64,000 bases of DNA from positions 62,001-126,000 of the forward strand of contig NZ_JAQLFL010000002.1 of the NCBI RefSeq assembly GCF_028206995.1. Reading direction: 5' to 3'. Made by a program: the position numbers and the translations under genes. The stretch comes from Collinsella aerofaciens (GTDB taxonomy: Bacteria; Actinomycetota; Coriobacteriia; Coriobacteriales; Coriobacteriaceae). Positions within the stretch are counted from its first letter, which is position 1, and each line of letters opens with the position of its first letter. A model generated the notes under the pieces. The model was not told the origin of the DNA. It was given only the letters and a program-made list of their open reading frames with translations, and did not search any database. Positions 7,473 through 16,253 of this stretch are shown here, one piece after another.

Positions 7473-8471
7473 ATGTCCGACTATCAGGGAAAACGATTCA
7501 AGGCTTCTCAGATTCCCGATCCGTCGAAGCCGGGTGCTGCCCATGCGGCACAGCAGGGTCGGACATCCTCTCCTCAGCAGCCGCGCGCGCCGCGTTCCGT
7601 AACGCCGGCGACGCATCGTCGACAGGACGCGCCGGCCGCATATCGACCTTCATCTTATAGCAACGCTAAGAAGCCGCCCCGGTCTTCATCGCATGCCGCG
7701 CCGTCGGATTACACCGAGCCGCCGCGCAAAAAGCGCCGCTCCATTATTCCCATTCTGCTCATCATCGTGGGCATCGGTCTGATTGTCGCCGCTGCCGCTA
7801 TCTTTATTAATGCTCAGATTGGCTATAAGCAGGCGAGCGATTCGTATCAGAAAATCGAGAAGCAATATATAAGCGATAAGGACGCCAGCGGCGTGCCGAT
7901 TATCGACTTTGATGCACTTGCCCAGACGAATCCCGAGGTTGTGGGTTGGATTTACGCGCCCGGCACCAACATCAACTATCCCGTCGTGCAGACCAACAAC
8001 AACTCCAAATACCTCAACACGCTGTTTGACGGTACGTCCAATGCATCGGGTGCGATCTTCTTGGACAGCGACGATACCGCGCCGGGCATGGTGGATCAGC
8101 AGACCACGATCTACGGCCACCATATGAACGATGGGTCGATGTTCAACGTGATTTCGGACACCACCGACCAAGCGACGTTCGATAGCATCGAGTACGTGTA
8201 TTACATCACGCGCGATGCAACGTATAAGCTGCGTCCGCTGGCGACCAAGGTCGTTGAGGATACGTACTCCAAGGCGCGCGCGACCAACTTTGAGGGCGAC
8301 GACGGGCTCAAGAACTATCTGTCCGAGATGCTCGACGGTGCCTCTGCCGTGGCGAGCGATGCGGGCGATCGCGCCGCCTCGGCAACCAAGGTCGTAACGC
8401 TTGTGACCTGTCGTTCGTTATCGCTGAGCAACACACGTGCCGTCATGGTGCTCACGCCGGTCGAGGAATAG
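7473..8471 (+). CDS. Class B sortase
   Basis: This membrane-anchored cysteine transpeptidase attaches surface proteins to the cell wall or links pilins. The 332-residue protein has an 85-residue Pro/Ser/Ala-rich cytoplasmic N-terminus, one membrane helix at about 90-113 (SIIPILLIIVGIGLIVAAAA), and the catalytic domain with His216 (YGHHM), Cys313 (TLVTC) and a likely Arg322. The YGHHMNDGSMF stretch and spacing fit class B. ATG 7473 follows AAGGAGA; the frame is open further up into purE. No clear substrate gene is adjacent. The LPTTG adhesin at 45.7-53 kb is one possible client, though class B enzymes usually prefer NPQTN-like signals. Confidence 0.92.
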   Translation: MSDYQGKRFKASQIPDPSKPGAAHAAQQGRTSSPQQPRAPRSVTPATHRRQDAPAAYRPSSYSNAKKPPRSSSHAAPSDYTEPPRKKRRSIIPILLIIVGIGLIVAAAAIFINAQIGYKQASDSYQKIEKQYISDKDASGVPIIDFDALAQTNPEVVGWIYAPGTNINYPVVQTNNNSKYLNTLFDGTSNASGAIFLDSDDTAPGMVDQQTTIYGHHMNDGSMFNVISDTTDQATFDSIEYVYYITRDATYKLRPLATKVVEDTYSKARATNFEGDDGLKNYLSEMLDGASAVASDAGDRAASATKVVTLVTCRSLSLSNTRAVMVLTPVEE

Positions 8472-8474
8472 ATA

Positions 8475-8924
8475 ATGGGCTACTCAATGACGGTGAAAGG
8501 GGAAATGATGCTCGAGAATGGCAAAACGATGCCTTCGGTTGATGCTTGGCTGCGCGAGGCCAAGGCCGATTCGTCGGCACCTGCGTGCGGTATGTATCTG
8601 ACACATAACGGTGTGGTGCGCGCGACGCCCAAGGCCGAGGCGCGCGGTGTCGAGACCGATGGCGTGGCGCCGGGCCACAAGGTGGGCGGCATGGTGTTCG
8701 GCTTCGATGCTCAGAAAGTGCAGGCTGCTATCGAGGCCACGCGCGCGATGCCGGGTATCGGCTATGTGCGCGTGTGGCTGGCAAGCGGCGAGCTCGCCGT
8801 GGGCGACGACATCATGCTCGTGCTCATTGGCGGAGACATTCGCCCGCATGTGGTCGATGCGCTGCAGTCGCTCGTCGGCACCATCAAGAACGAGTGCGTG
8901 AGCGAGGTCGAGCGCGAGGCGTAA
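8475..8924 (+). CDS. MoaE-like protein, degenerate
   Basis: MoaE is the catalytic subunit of molybdopterin synthase. This 149-residue protein aligns with its core (GMYLTHNGVVR, then SGELAVGDDIMLVLIGGDIRPHVVDAL). The usual SAHR is changed to GDIR, and the C-terminal PxWKxE with a conserved lysine is missing (NECVSEVE instead). A central stretch (KVGGMVFGFDAQKVQAAIEA) takes the place of the usual substrate loop. No other molybdenum-cofactor gene is in the window, so function is doubtful. ATG 8475 is used; ATG 8505 or 8508 after AAAGGGGA is an equally good start. It lies 3 bases after the sortase. Confidence 0.65.
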   Translation: MGYSMTVKGEMMLENGKTMPSVDAWLREAKADSSAPACGMYLTHNGVVRATPKAEARGVETDGVAPGHKVGGMVFGFDAQKVQAAIEATRAMPGIGYVRVWLASGELAVGDDIMLVLIGGDIRPHVVDALQSLVGTIKNECVSEVEREA

Positions 8925-8957
8925 GGCCTCGTCGGCAATCCGAGTCTGTCTATAGCG

Positions 8958-8998
8958 AAAGCCCGCCGGCAGTTCATGTTGAACTGCCAGCGGGCTTT
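8958..8998. terminator. Bidirectional terminator between convergent genes
   Basis: AAAGCCCGCCGGCAGTTCA and its near-perfect complement (one mismatch) form a 19-bp stem with a three-base loop between the ends of the MoaE-like gene (+) and the membrane protein gene (-). The A and T flanks are only three bases, so it could serve both strands. Confidence 0.75.
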
Positions 8999-9030
8999 GA
9001 TGTGTTGGAGCTATTTTGCTCTGGCGTTTG

Positions 9031-10260
9031 CTACACGCGTGTGGCGTCCTTGGGGCTCATGGTCATACTCTGAAAACGGTTCTCCATATATTCGTTATCG
9101 AAATGCTTGTCATAGAACTGTGCGACGGGAATATTTCGAACGGTTCCGTTGACGCGCTGATACCAATAGTCGAGCGATTGCAACGTCATGACGCCGTCGA
9201 TCAACATGACGGCGGTCAGGATGACGGTAGCAGAGTAGCGGCGTTTCCATGGAATCATATTGATGAGCTTAAGCAGGCGCGGCAGCAAGACCTTGATCCA
9301 GATGAGGCCACCCAGGCCCCACATGCAGGCAAACGGCGTGCATGTGCGTCCCCCGGTCAATACCGCGATGGGATCGGGCATGCCGAATAGCCTAATGTGT
9401 GAATAGCTCCACGACACCACGCCAAATGAGGTCTGCATAAACCAGCCTACAAACACCTCGAAAGCGCCGCCGATCAGGGCACTTACCAGGAAAATGATCA
9501 GAGGATTCTTTTTATAGAAGCGGTTGAGCGCCATGGTCATGAGCACCGCGCCAAATCCGTAGATGGGGCTAAAGGGGCCAAATAGCATACCGGCACGGTC
9601 CTGATAGACGCCGGGATCGACGACGACCATATGCCAGACTTCCTCGAGAATGAGACCTAACACGCTGCAGACGAAGAATACCCAGAACAGGTTGAAGTAG
9701 TTGAGCTTGATGTAGCCCTCGCCGGTTTCGTCGCGGCCGAGCATCCCCTCGGCGGCGGCATCGCGGTCGAGCATCTCTTGCAGACGGCGCTGCAGTTCGC
9801 GCTCCTGGCGTAGCGTGGGGTCGACGGTGGCCGACAGCGCAATGAGGATGACAAGCTGGACGGCGGGGCGCAGCAGGAAGGGTCCGATGCCCTGGAGCAT
9901 CACGTCAACTAAAAGCTCCACGACGGTAAATGCGATGAGGACGTAAGACAGGCGGGCGGCATTGCGCCGCTGGTCCTTGATGAGGTCCAGGCCAAAGACG
10001 ATCAAGATGATCGCGCTTGCCGCCGAGAGCATAATGCCGGCGACGATAAGGCCAACCGCGACCAGGGTGTTATCACCGAGCTTAGCGGCGACGTTGCCGT
10101 TAATGAGTGCGGTGATGACCTGCCACATAAAGACGGCGACTGACGGGAGCGTGCCCACGCCAGATAGGGTGCACAGGACTGCGTAGACCTTGATGATAAG
10201 GGGGACCTTCTTGGCCTCCGTGGTGCTGGGGACACTGGGGTCGAGTTGATTTCGATCCAT
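9031..10260 (-). CDS. CmpB-family putative ABC transporter permease (multi-pass membrane protein)
   Basis: This 409-residue protein has two parts. Residues 20-165 hold about four hydrophobic segments. After a charged stretch (RQERELQRRLQEMLDRDAAAE), residues 190-350 match the family often annotated as putative ABC transporter permease (CmpB type), with NLFWVFFVCSVLGLILEEVWH, the GPFSPIYGFGAVL signature and a following EVFVGWFMQ. Biochemical function is unknown for the family, and no ATPase gene is adjacent. Start codon ATG 10260 is preceded by GAGAAAGG. It is transcribed divergently from purF across 296 bases. Confidence 0.75.
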   Translation of the reverse strand: MDRNQLDPSVPSTTEAKKVPLIIKVYAVLCTLSGVGTLPSVAVFMWQVITALINGNVAAKLGDNTLVAVGLIVAGIMLSAASAIILIVFGLDLIKDQRRNAARLSYVLIAFTVVELLVDVMLQGIGPFLLRPAVQLVILIALSATVDPTLRQERELQRRLQEMLDRDAAAEGMLGRDETGEGYIKLNYFNLFWVFFVCSVLGLILEEVWHMVVVDPGVYQDRAGMLFGPFSPIYGFGAVLMTMALNRFYKKNPLIIFLVSALIGGAFEVFVGWFMQTSFGVVSWSYSHIRLFGMPDPIAVLTGGRTCTPFACMWGLGGLIWIKVLLPRLLKLINMIPWKRRYSATVILTAVMLIDGVMTLQSLDYWYQRVNGTVRNIPVAQFYDKHFDNEYMENRFQSMTMSPKDATRV

Positions 10261-10276
10261 ACGCTACCTTTCTCGT

Positions 10277-10294
10277 CTTGTAGTAGCCTACAAG
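10277..10294. promoter_or_regulatory. Small palindrome upstream of the CmpB-like gene
   Basis: CTTGTAG-TAGC-CTACAAG is a perfect 7-base inverted repeat 17 bases upstream of the minus-strand start. It may be an operator or part of that gene's promoter. Confidence 0.25.
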
Positions 10295-10509
10295 GATACG
10301 CCGACGACCAGCTAAAAGACAGGACGAACGTCCCAATTGCAACAATGTAGCCCCTAGCGCGGGCGAGACACGGCGCACGGGAAGTCTTCGAGGCCGTTGC
10401 CCCTGAGAGTGGACTATCCAATAAAATGTTTGGTCGCAAAACGGATAATAAGCTCGGTGGGCTTTTAAAAAGCGCTGCTCATGCGCTGGGGAGCGCGTCG
10501 CGCCGTGCG

Positions 10510-10515
10510 TATAAT
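10510..10515 (+). promoter_or_regulatory. Candidate -10 box of purF
   Basis: A consensus TATAAT lies 42 bases upstream of the purF ATG. No convincing -35 hexamer is seen 16-18 bases before it. No PurR box or purine riboswitch was recognised in the 296-base divergent region. Confidence 0.35.
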
Positions 10516-10556
10516 AAGGCGGGTAACGCCAAAATACGAGGCTCTGAGGGGATGCC

Positions 10557-12227
10557 ATGTCTCAAGAAACCATCCGCGCGGCCGAGCGCGCCGCGGGACA
10601 GGTGAACGCCATGTCGACGTATGATCCGGACTCCGACCAGCTGCATGAGGAATGCGGCGTTTTTGGTGTCTGGGCGCCCGATCGCGACGTGGCTCGACTG
10701 ACGTACTTTGGCCTGCGTGCACTGCAGCACCGTGGCCAAGAATCGGCGGGAATCGCCGTTGGTGACGGCGGTACGGTTATGGTCCGCAAGGATCTGGGCC
10801 TGCTCGACCGCGTGTTCTCCAATGCCGACTTGTCGACGCTCTCCGGTCAGCTGGCCGTGGGTCATGTGCGCTACGGCACCGCCGGCGCCAAGAGCTGGGA
10901 AGCCTCTCAGCCGCACCTCTCTACCATCAATAGCGTCATTATCGCGCTCGCGCACAACGGCACCCTCGTCAACACCGACGAGCTGCGTCGCCAGCTGATC
11001 GAGCTGGGCGTACCGTTCCTCTCCAACTCGGATTCCGAGGTCGCGACCAAACTCATCGGCTACTTTACTCAGCGTACAGGCCATCTGCGCGAGGGCATTC
11101 GCAAGACCATGGAGCTCGTGCGCGGCGGCTACGCCATGACGCTCATCAACGAGCAGGCGCTCTACGCATTCCGCGATCCGCATGGCATTCGCCCGCTGGT
11201 GCTGGGCAAGCTCGTGGACGAGGGCCTGGACCAGGCCGATGCCGCTTCCGTTTCGCAACTGCCGTCGCAAGACGACGCCGCGACGGTCGACGCTGCCACC
11301 CATGTCACGCGTGCCGGCGGCTGGGTCGTTGCCTCCGAGACTTGTGCGCTCGACATTGTGGGCGCCGAGTACGTCCGCGACGTCCGTCCCGGTGAGATTT
11401 TGCGCATCAGCGCCGAGGGCCTTGTGTCCGAGCAGGGCGTGCCTGCCGCCGAAGAGCCTGCTAACTGCATCTTTGAGCAGGTCTACTTCGCTCGCCCCGA
11501 CTCCATCATGAACGGCAAGAGCGTCTACGCCTGCCGTTATGACATGGGTCGTCAGCTGGCACATGAGGAGCCCGTCGAGGCCGACCTGGTCATCGGCGTG
11601 CCCGACTCCGGCCTGCCGCCCGCGGAGGGGTATTCGCACGAGAGCGGTATTCCCTTTGGCGAGGGCCTCATCAAGAATCGCTATGTGGGCCGTACGTTTA
11701 TCGAGCCTACGCAGGAGCTGCGTGCCATGGGTGTGCGTATGAAGCTCAACCCACTGCGCGACAACATCGAGGGCAAGCGCCTGGTCGTCATTGACGACTC
11801 CATTGTCCGCGGCACCACCATGGTGCAGCTCGTCAAGATGCTGCGCAACGCCGGCGCCAAGGAGATTCACATCCGCATCAACTCGCCCGAGGTCATCTGG
11901 CCGTGCTTCTACGGCATTGATACCGACGTGCAGTCGCAGCTTATCAGCGCCAACAAGACGGTCGACGAGATTTGCGAGTATATCGGCGCCGATTCGCTGG
12001 CCTTCCTTTCGGTCGAGGGCCTGCTGAAGGTCATGCCCAAGGGCGGTTACTGCGATGCGTGCTTTACCGGACGCTACCCCGTGGCGATTCCCGAGAGCTT
12101 TGGCCGCGACAAGTTCATGGAGGGCTTTAAGCCCCGCAACCTGGACAAGCCGCTGCACGTTGACGACGACGCCGTGGTCGAGAAATACGACGACCGCAGC
12201 TGGGAAGAGGAGCACGGCGAGGCCTAA
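10557..12227 (+). CDS. purF: Amidophosphoribosyltransferase
   Basis: PurF catalyses the first committed purine step, PRPP plus glutamine to phosphoribosylamine. The 556-residue protein has an N-terminal glutaminase domain whose nucleophile Cys33 (HEECGVFG) would be freed by removal of a 32-residue propeptide, longer than the 11 of Bacillus. The C-terminal phosphoribosyltransferase domain carries the PRPP loop VVIDDSIVRGTT. Cysteines in ANCIFEQ, WPCFYGID and YCDACFTG match the [4Fe-4S] ligands of the Bacillus-type enzyme. It begins a purF-purM-purN cluster, with a 156-base gap before purM that holds a short repeat. Confidence 0.97.
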   Translation: MSQETIRAAERAAGQVNAMSTYDPDSDQLHEECGVFGVWAPDRDVARLTYFGLRALQHRGQESAGIAVGDGGTVMVRKDLGLLDRVFSNADLSTLSGQLAVGHVRYGTAGAKSWEASQPHLSTINSVIIALAHNGTLVNTDELRRQLIELGVPFLSNSDSEVATKLIGYFTQRTGHLREGIRKTMELVRGGYAMTLINEQALYAFRDPHGIRPLVLGKLVDEGLDQADAASVSQLPSQDDAATVDAATHVTRAGGWVVASETCALDIVGAEYVRDVRPGEILRISAEGLVSEQGVPAAEEPANCIFEQVYFARPDSIMNGKSVYACRYDMGRQLAHEEPVEADLVIGVPDSGLPPAEGYSHESGIPFGEGLIKNRYVGRTFIEPTQELRAMGVRMKLNPLRDNIEGKRLVVIDDSIVRGTTMVQLVKMLRNAGAKEIHIRINSPEVIWPCFYGIDTDVQSQLISANKTVDEICEYIGADSLAFLSVEGLLKVMPKGGYCDACFTGRYPVAIPESFGRDKFMEGFKPRNLDKPLHVDDDAVVEKYDDRSWEEEHGEA

Positions 12228-12240
12228 AGCCTGCCATGTA

Positions 12241-12271
12241 GGGACAGGTTTATTTTGGTAGGTTTTACCTG
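12241..12271. repeat. Short interspersed repeat (AGGTTTATTTTGG family), copy 1
   Basis: GGGACAGGTTTATTTTGG plus GTTTTACCTG lies just after purF. The same sequence, inverted and almost identical, occurs at 23343-23373, with a partial copy at 23203-23224. It contains the mini-palindrome CAGGTAAAACCTG with one change. Confidence 0.7.
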
Positions 12272-12383
12272 CTGTTTTGTTGATATGACGGCGCGTGCCG
12301 TTATGGCGTGCGCCGAAATGAACGCAACTATGAGCACCGTTTGGTGCCTGTGCGGCAAACGGTAGTGGGAGAGGAAGGCTCAG

Positions 12384-13487
12384 ATGAGCGACAGCAAGCA
12401 TGTGACGTACGAGGACGCCGGCGTCGATACCGCCGAGGGCGGCCGCGCCGTCGACGCTATTAAGCAGATGGTCAAGGACACCAACCGCCCCGAGGTTATC
12501 GGCGGCATCGGCGGCTTTGGTGGCCTGTTCTCGGCCGCCGCGCTTAAGGATATGGAAGACCCGATCCTGATCAGCGGCACCGACGGCGTGGGCACCAAAC
12601 TCGTGCTCGCCCAGATCATGGACCGTCACGAGACGGTGGGCCAGGACCTGGTCGCCATGTGCGTCAATGACATTTTGGCTTCGGGCGCCGAGCCGCTGTT
12701 CTTCCTGGATTACGTTGCCATCGGTCACATTGAGGCCGAGCACATGGCAAAGATCATCAAGGGCGTGGCCGACGGCTGCAAGCTCGCGGGTTGCGCGCTC
12801 GTGGGCGGCGAGATGGCCGAGCACCCGGGTGTCATGGCCCCCGCCGATTACGACCTCGCCGGCTTTACCGTGGGTGTTGTCGATCGTCCCAAGATGCTCG
12901 ACCCCGCGAACGTTCGCCCCGGCGATGTGATCCTGGGCCTGCCTTCCACCGGCGTGCATTCCAACGGTTACTCGCTCGTGCGCAAGGTTATCGGTGTCGA
13001 CGGCATCAAGCCGGGCACGCCCGACGCTGCCGCTAAGGCCGAGGAGCTGAGCCGTCCGCTCGAGGAGCTCGGCGGTGCTTCGCTGGCCGACGCTCTGCTG
13101 GCCCCCACGCGCATCTACGTCAAGCCGATTCTTGAGCTGCTGCGCGGTGGCGCCAACGTTCATGCCATCGCCCACATCACCGGCGGCGGTATTACCGAGA
13201 ACCTCAACCGCGCGCTCGCCGACGACGTCGATGCCGTGGTCACCCGCAACGGCGCCGAGATGGGCTGGGATGTTCCGCCCGTCATCACCTACGTGTCGCG
13301 TCAGGCCGAGCTCGCGCCCAACGAGGCATGCAAGACCTTCAACATGGGTGTCGGCCTGTGCCTGATCGTCGCCCCCGAGGACGAGGCTGCCGTGACCGAG
13401 GCTCTGGTCGCGCTAGGCGAGAAGCCGTTCCGCGTGGGTGAGTGCGTCGAGGGCTCCGGTAAGGTCGTGTACTCCGATGAGCGCTAA
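12384..13487 (+). CDS. purM: Phosphoribosylformylglycinamidine cyclo-ligase
   Basis: PurM closes the imidazole ring, turning FGAM into AIR with ATP. The 367-residue protein carries the family's N-terminal glycine-rich segment (GIGGFGGLF), the ATP/metal stretch SGTDGVGTKL, the LVGGEMAEHPGVM motif, and STGVHSNGYSLVRK. ATG 12384 follows GAGAGGAAGG. It overlaps purN by 11 bases, so the two are co-transcribed and probably coupled. Confidence 0.97.
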   Translation: MSDSKHVTYEDAGVDTAEGGRAVDAIKQMVKDTNRPEVIGGIGGFGGLFSAAALKDMEDPILISGTDGVGTKLVLAQIMDRHETVGQDLVAMCVNDILASGAEPLFFLDYVAIGHIEAEHMAKIIKGVADGCKLAGCALVGGEMAEHPGVMAPADYDLAGFTVGVVDRPKMLDPANVRPGDVILGLPSTGVHSNGYSLVRKVIGVDGIKPGTPDAAAKAEELSRPLEELGGASLADALLAPTRIYVKPILELLRGGANVHAIAHITGGGITENLNRALADDVDAVVTRNGAEMGWDVPPVITYVSRQAELAPNEACKTFNMGVGLCLIVAPEDEAAVTEALVALGEKPFRVGECVEGSGKVVYSDER

Positions 13488-14178
13488 CGAGCAGATGACT
13501 GCTGCCGAGGGCCTGGGCTTTGTACCCTACACCCGTCCGACCGGCACCGATACGGCCGAGCCGCTTAAGATTGGCGTGCTTATCAGCGGTTCGGGTACCA
13601 ACCTGCAGGCGCTGATCGACCTGATCGCCGCCGGCAAGCTCAACGCCTCGATTGAACTTGTGGTGTCGAGCCGTCCTTCGGCCAAGGGCCTGCAGCGTGC
13701 CGAGCGTGCGAGCATCCAGACACTCACGCTGTCCAAGGATGTCTATGCCGATCCCATCGCGGCTGACGAGATCATTGCGCATGAGCTGCTCGAGCGCGGC
13801 TGCGAATATGTGGTCATGGCCGGCTACATGCGCATGGTGCACACGCCGCTGCTGGCGGCGTTCCCCAATCGCGTGGTCAACCTGCATCCGGCGCTGCTGC
13901 CGAGCTTTACCGGCGCCCATGCGATTGACGATGCGTTTGCTCGCGGCGTCAAGGTGACCGGCGTGACCGTGCACTTTGCCAACGAGATCTACGACAACGG
14001 CCCCATCATCGCCCAGCGCGCGCTGGCTGTCGAGGAGGGCTGGGACGTCGACACACTCGAGGAGCACATCCACGCGATCGAGCATGTGCTGTATCCCGAG
14101 GTCGTGCAAATGCTCGCCGACGGTCGCGTTCACGTGCTGGAGAGCGGCAAGGTCGCAATTGATGCGCCTCGCGGCTAG
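13477..14178 (+). CDS. purN: Phosphoribosylglycinamide formyltransferase
   Basis: PurN transfers a formyl group from 10-formyl-THF to GAR. The 233-residue product has a 30-residue N-terminal extension before the core (KIGVLISGSGTNLQAL), then MAGYMRMV, the catalytic NLHPALLPSFTGAHAI and a GVTVHFANEIYDNGPI stretch. In the usual H-x-S/T-LLPSF-G motif, family-typical residues are kept. ATG 13477 lies inside the end of purM. The folate it needs connects to the folP-folK gene at 32 kb. Confidence 0.95.
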   Translation: MSANEQMTAAEGLGFVPYTRPTGTDTAEPLKIGVLISGSGTNLQALIDLIAAGKLNASIELVVSSRPSAKGLQRAERASIQTLTLSKDVYADPIAADEIIAHELLERGCEYVVMAGYMRMVHTPLLAAFPNRVVNLHPALLPSFTGAHAIDDAFARGVKVTGVTVHFANEIYDNGPIIAQRALAVEEGWDVDTLEEHIHAIEHVLYPEVVQMLADGRVHVLESGKVAIDAPRG

Positions 14179-14209
14179 TGGCGCACAGTACAATTTAGCC
14201 GAGTAGTCA

Positions 14210-14252
14210 GGGTGGTCATTGGCGCCAAGGCGCAAGTGGCCATCCTTTGTTT
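14210..14252 (+). terminator. Probable terminator after purN
   Basis: GGGTGGTCATTGGCGCC and GGCGCAAGTGGCCATCC form an imperfect stem with a two-base loop, followed by TTTGTTTT. It ends the purF-M-N cluster. Confidence 0.55.
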
Positions 14253-14265
14253 TAGGTAGTCATTG

Positions 14266-14303
14266 GGGACGTTCTTAAACGACTAGTCGTTTAAGAACGT
14301 CCC
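14266..14303. repeat. GGGAC(G/A)...TTAA palindrome family, copy 1 (38-bp perfect palindrome)
   Basis: GGGACGTTCTTAAACGACT is joined directly to its exact reverse complement, flanked by CATTG and GGTGACTAG. Related copies occur at 16771-16837, 58934-59083 and 62565-62593. It sits just before the orphan EIIA gene. Confidence 0.85.
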
Positions 14304-14330
14304 AGGTGACTAGGTGAGAGAGGTGAGCGT

Positions 14331-14795
14331 ATGGCGAATAACGAAGCGCTGTTTACGCCCGAGCTGGTGTTTTTTGATTGGGAGTGCGCGACGCCGGGCG
14401 AGGTGTTTGCGCGGCTCGAGGGCGAGCTTGCCCCGCGCGGCTACATTGCCGAGGGTTGGCTCAACGCCGTCCGCACGCGCGAGGACGCCTATCCCACGGG
14501 TCTCGCCATGCCGGCGGCAAACATCGCCATTCCGCATACCGATCCGGGATTTGTGGCCAAGCCCTATATTGCGGTGGTAAAGCCCGCCGCACCTGTGACG
14601 TTCAACGCGATGGCGGGCATGGGTGCCCCGGTGCCGGCGCAGATCGTCATCAACCTGGGCATTGCCGAGCCGGGCGGCCAGGTCGAGGCACTTCAGGCGC
14701 TCATGAATAACTTTATGGACACCGACGCTGCAGCCGATGTACTTGGCCAGACCACGCCGCAGGGCATGGTCGACGCCATCCGTCGCCACTTTTAA
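14331..14795 (+). CDS. Orphan PTS EIIA, fructose/mannitol family
   Basis: This 154-residue cytoplasmic protein belongs to the fructose-type EIIA (PTS type-2) family. TGLAMPAANIAIPHTD contains the phospho-accepting His69. It stands alone, with repeat-filled gaps on both sides and no EIIB or EIIC gene nearby, so it may be regulatory or serve a permease elsewhere. It is unrelated in fold to the mannose-type EIIA missing from the cluster at 1.6-3.7 kb. GAGAGGTGA precedes the ATG. Confidence 0.88.
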   Translation: MANNEALFTPELVFFDWECATPGEVFARLEGELAPRGYIAEGWLNAVRTREDAYPTGLAMPAANIAIPHTDPGFVAKPYIAVVKPAAPVTFNAMAGMGAPVPAQIVINLGIAEPGGQVEALQALMNNFMDTDAAADVLGQTTPQGMVDAIRRHF

Positions 14796-14800
14796 GGTCG

Positions 14801-14870
14801 GCACTGGGGGACCGTCCCTAACTGCCGGCCTAAAAGGAACGTCCCTGACTGCCGGGTCTGTCCCCTTTGC
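14801..14870. repeat. Short-repeat mosaic downstream of EIIA
   Basis: Three fragments of the GGGAC-type repeats occur in a row (GGGGGACCGTCCCTAACTGC, GGAACGTCCCTGACTGCC, GGTCTGTCCCCTTTGCACC). They fill the 180-base gap before the foldase gene; no reading frame is seen here. Confidence 0.55.
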
Positions 14871-14975
14871 ACCAAAATGGTGCAGATTAACCTGTCCCCC
14901 ATGCACCAGGTGTGTCGCGGGGGCTGCGTTGTGACACAATGGCGTTTGTTCGATTCGTAATGCGAAAGGCCAAAC

Positions 14976-16199
14976 ATGGCAAATAAGAAAAAGAACCCCG
15001 AGGTCGCGCCGACGTCCGAGCAACGGTCCCGCGCCGCCTCCAGCTCTCGCAAGAAGCAGCGCAAGACCTATGTGTCCAAGACCGTCAAGATTGTCCTGGT
15101 GGTCATCGGCGTGCTGGCGATGCTGCTCTCCGTCTCGGCCATGGCGTGCTCCGGCCTGATGTCGCAGACCGAAAGCGCCAGCTCAGGCTATAAGCTCACT
15201 GGTGGCGTGGCTGCCACTATCAACGGCACCAACCTCACCGAGGACACCGTGACCAAGCAGATTATGAGCATGCGCACGTCCTACGGCTACACCAAGGACA
15301 AGGACTGGGCACAGTACCTGGTTGACAATGACCTCACGCCCAAGAAGTACCGCAAGCAGCTCATTGACTCCTACGCGCAGCAGATTCTGCTTCAGCAGGC
15401 GCAGAAGGAAAACGGCGTGACGGTGTCGGACAAGGAGGTCGAGAAGGCTTGGAAGGACGCGTGCAAGAGCGCGGGCGGCGCCAAGACCTTTAAGAAGACG
15501 CTTAAGACCTACGGCTACACCGAGGACACCTACAAGGATTCGCTCAAGGAGAGCCTGGCGCAGCAGAAGCTCAAGGATGCCGTGGCACCCACCAGCAAGC
15601 CCAAGGACAGCGAGATTGTCGATTACATCAATGAGAACCTGTCCAACTACAACGATGCCCGTCGTTCGTCGAATATCCTGATCAAGGTCGATTCTGACGC
15701 TTCCGACGAGGACAAAGCTGCCGCCAAGGCCAAGGCGCAGGAGTGCCTGGACAAGATCAACTCCGGCGAGCTGAGCTTTGAGGACGCCGTGGAGCAGTAC
15801 TCCGACGATACCGGCTCCAAGGACAAGAAGGGCGATGTGGGCTGGGACAAGCTCACCACCTTCGTCGACAGCTACCAGGCGGCGCTCGAGGGGCTCAACA
15901 AGGGCGATGTGAGCGACGTCGTCGAGTCGACCTATGGTTATCACATCATCAAGTGCACCGACTACTTCCATGTCGATAATCAGGTCGATGACATTAAGCA
16001 GGTGCCCAAGGACATCAAGAAGTACGTCTCCAACGTGGTGAAGACGCAGGCGGCAAGCACCGCGTACAGCGAGTGGCTGGAGCAGTACAAGAAGGACGCC
16101 GACATCACCGTTAACCCCATGCCCAAGGACGTGCCGTACAACGTCAGCCTGAAGGGCGTCACCAAGAGTTCGACCGACAATTCGTCGACGACTGAGTAA
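14976..16199 (+). CDS. PrsA/SurA-like peptidyl-prolyl isomerase (parvulin), membrane-anchored
   Basis: This 407-residue extracytoplasmic foldase has a basic 35-residue N-terminus, one hydrophobic helix at about 37-57 ending in SAMACSG (a possible but late lipobox), a Lys-rich SurA/PrsA-type helical domain, and a parvulin PPIase domain at roughly 230-325 (SNILIKVDSDASDEDK, LSFEDAVEQYSDD, GDVGWDKL, GYHIIKCTD). The C-terminus is Ser/Thr-rich. It would help fold secreted proteins such as sortase substrates. ATG 14976 follows GCGAAAGG. Confidence 0.9.
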   Translation: MANKKKNPEVAPTSEQRSRAASSSRKKQRKTYVSKTVKIVLVVIGVLAMLLSVSAMACSGLMSQTESASSGYKLTGGVAATINGTNLTEDTVTKQIMSMRTSYGYTKDKDWAQYLVDNDLTPKKYRKQLIDSYAQQILLQQAQKENGVTVSDKEVEKAWKDACKSAGGAKTFKKTLKTYGYTEDTYKDSLKESLAQQKLKDAVAPTSKPKDSEIVDYINENLSNYNDARRSSNILIKVDSDASDEDKAAAKAKAQECLDKINSGELSFEDAVEQYSDDTGSKDKKGDVGWDKLTTFVDSYQAALEGLNKGDVSDVVESTYGYHIIKCTDYFHVDNQVDDIKQVPKDIKKYVSNVVKTQAASTAYSEWLEQYKKDADITVNPMPKDVPYNVSLKGVTKSSTDNSSTTE

Positions 16200-16253
16200 T
16201 CATGGGGCGGCGCTCGTGTGAGTGCCGCCCGCACTATTGAGGAGGATTTGCAG

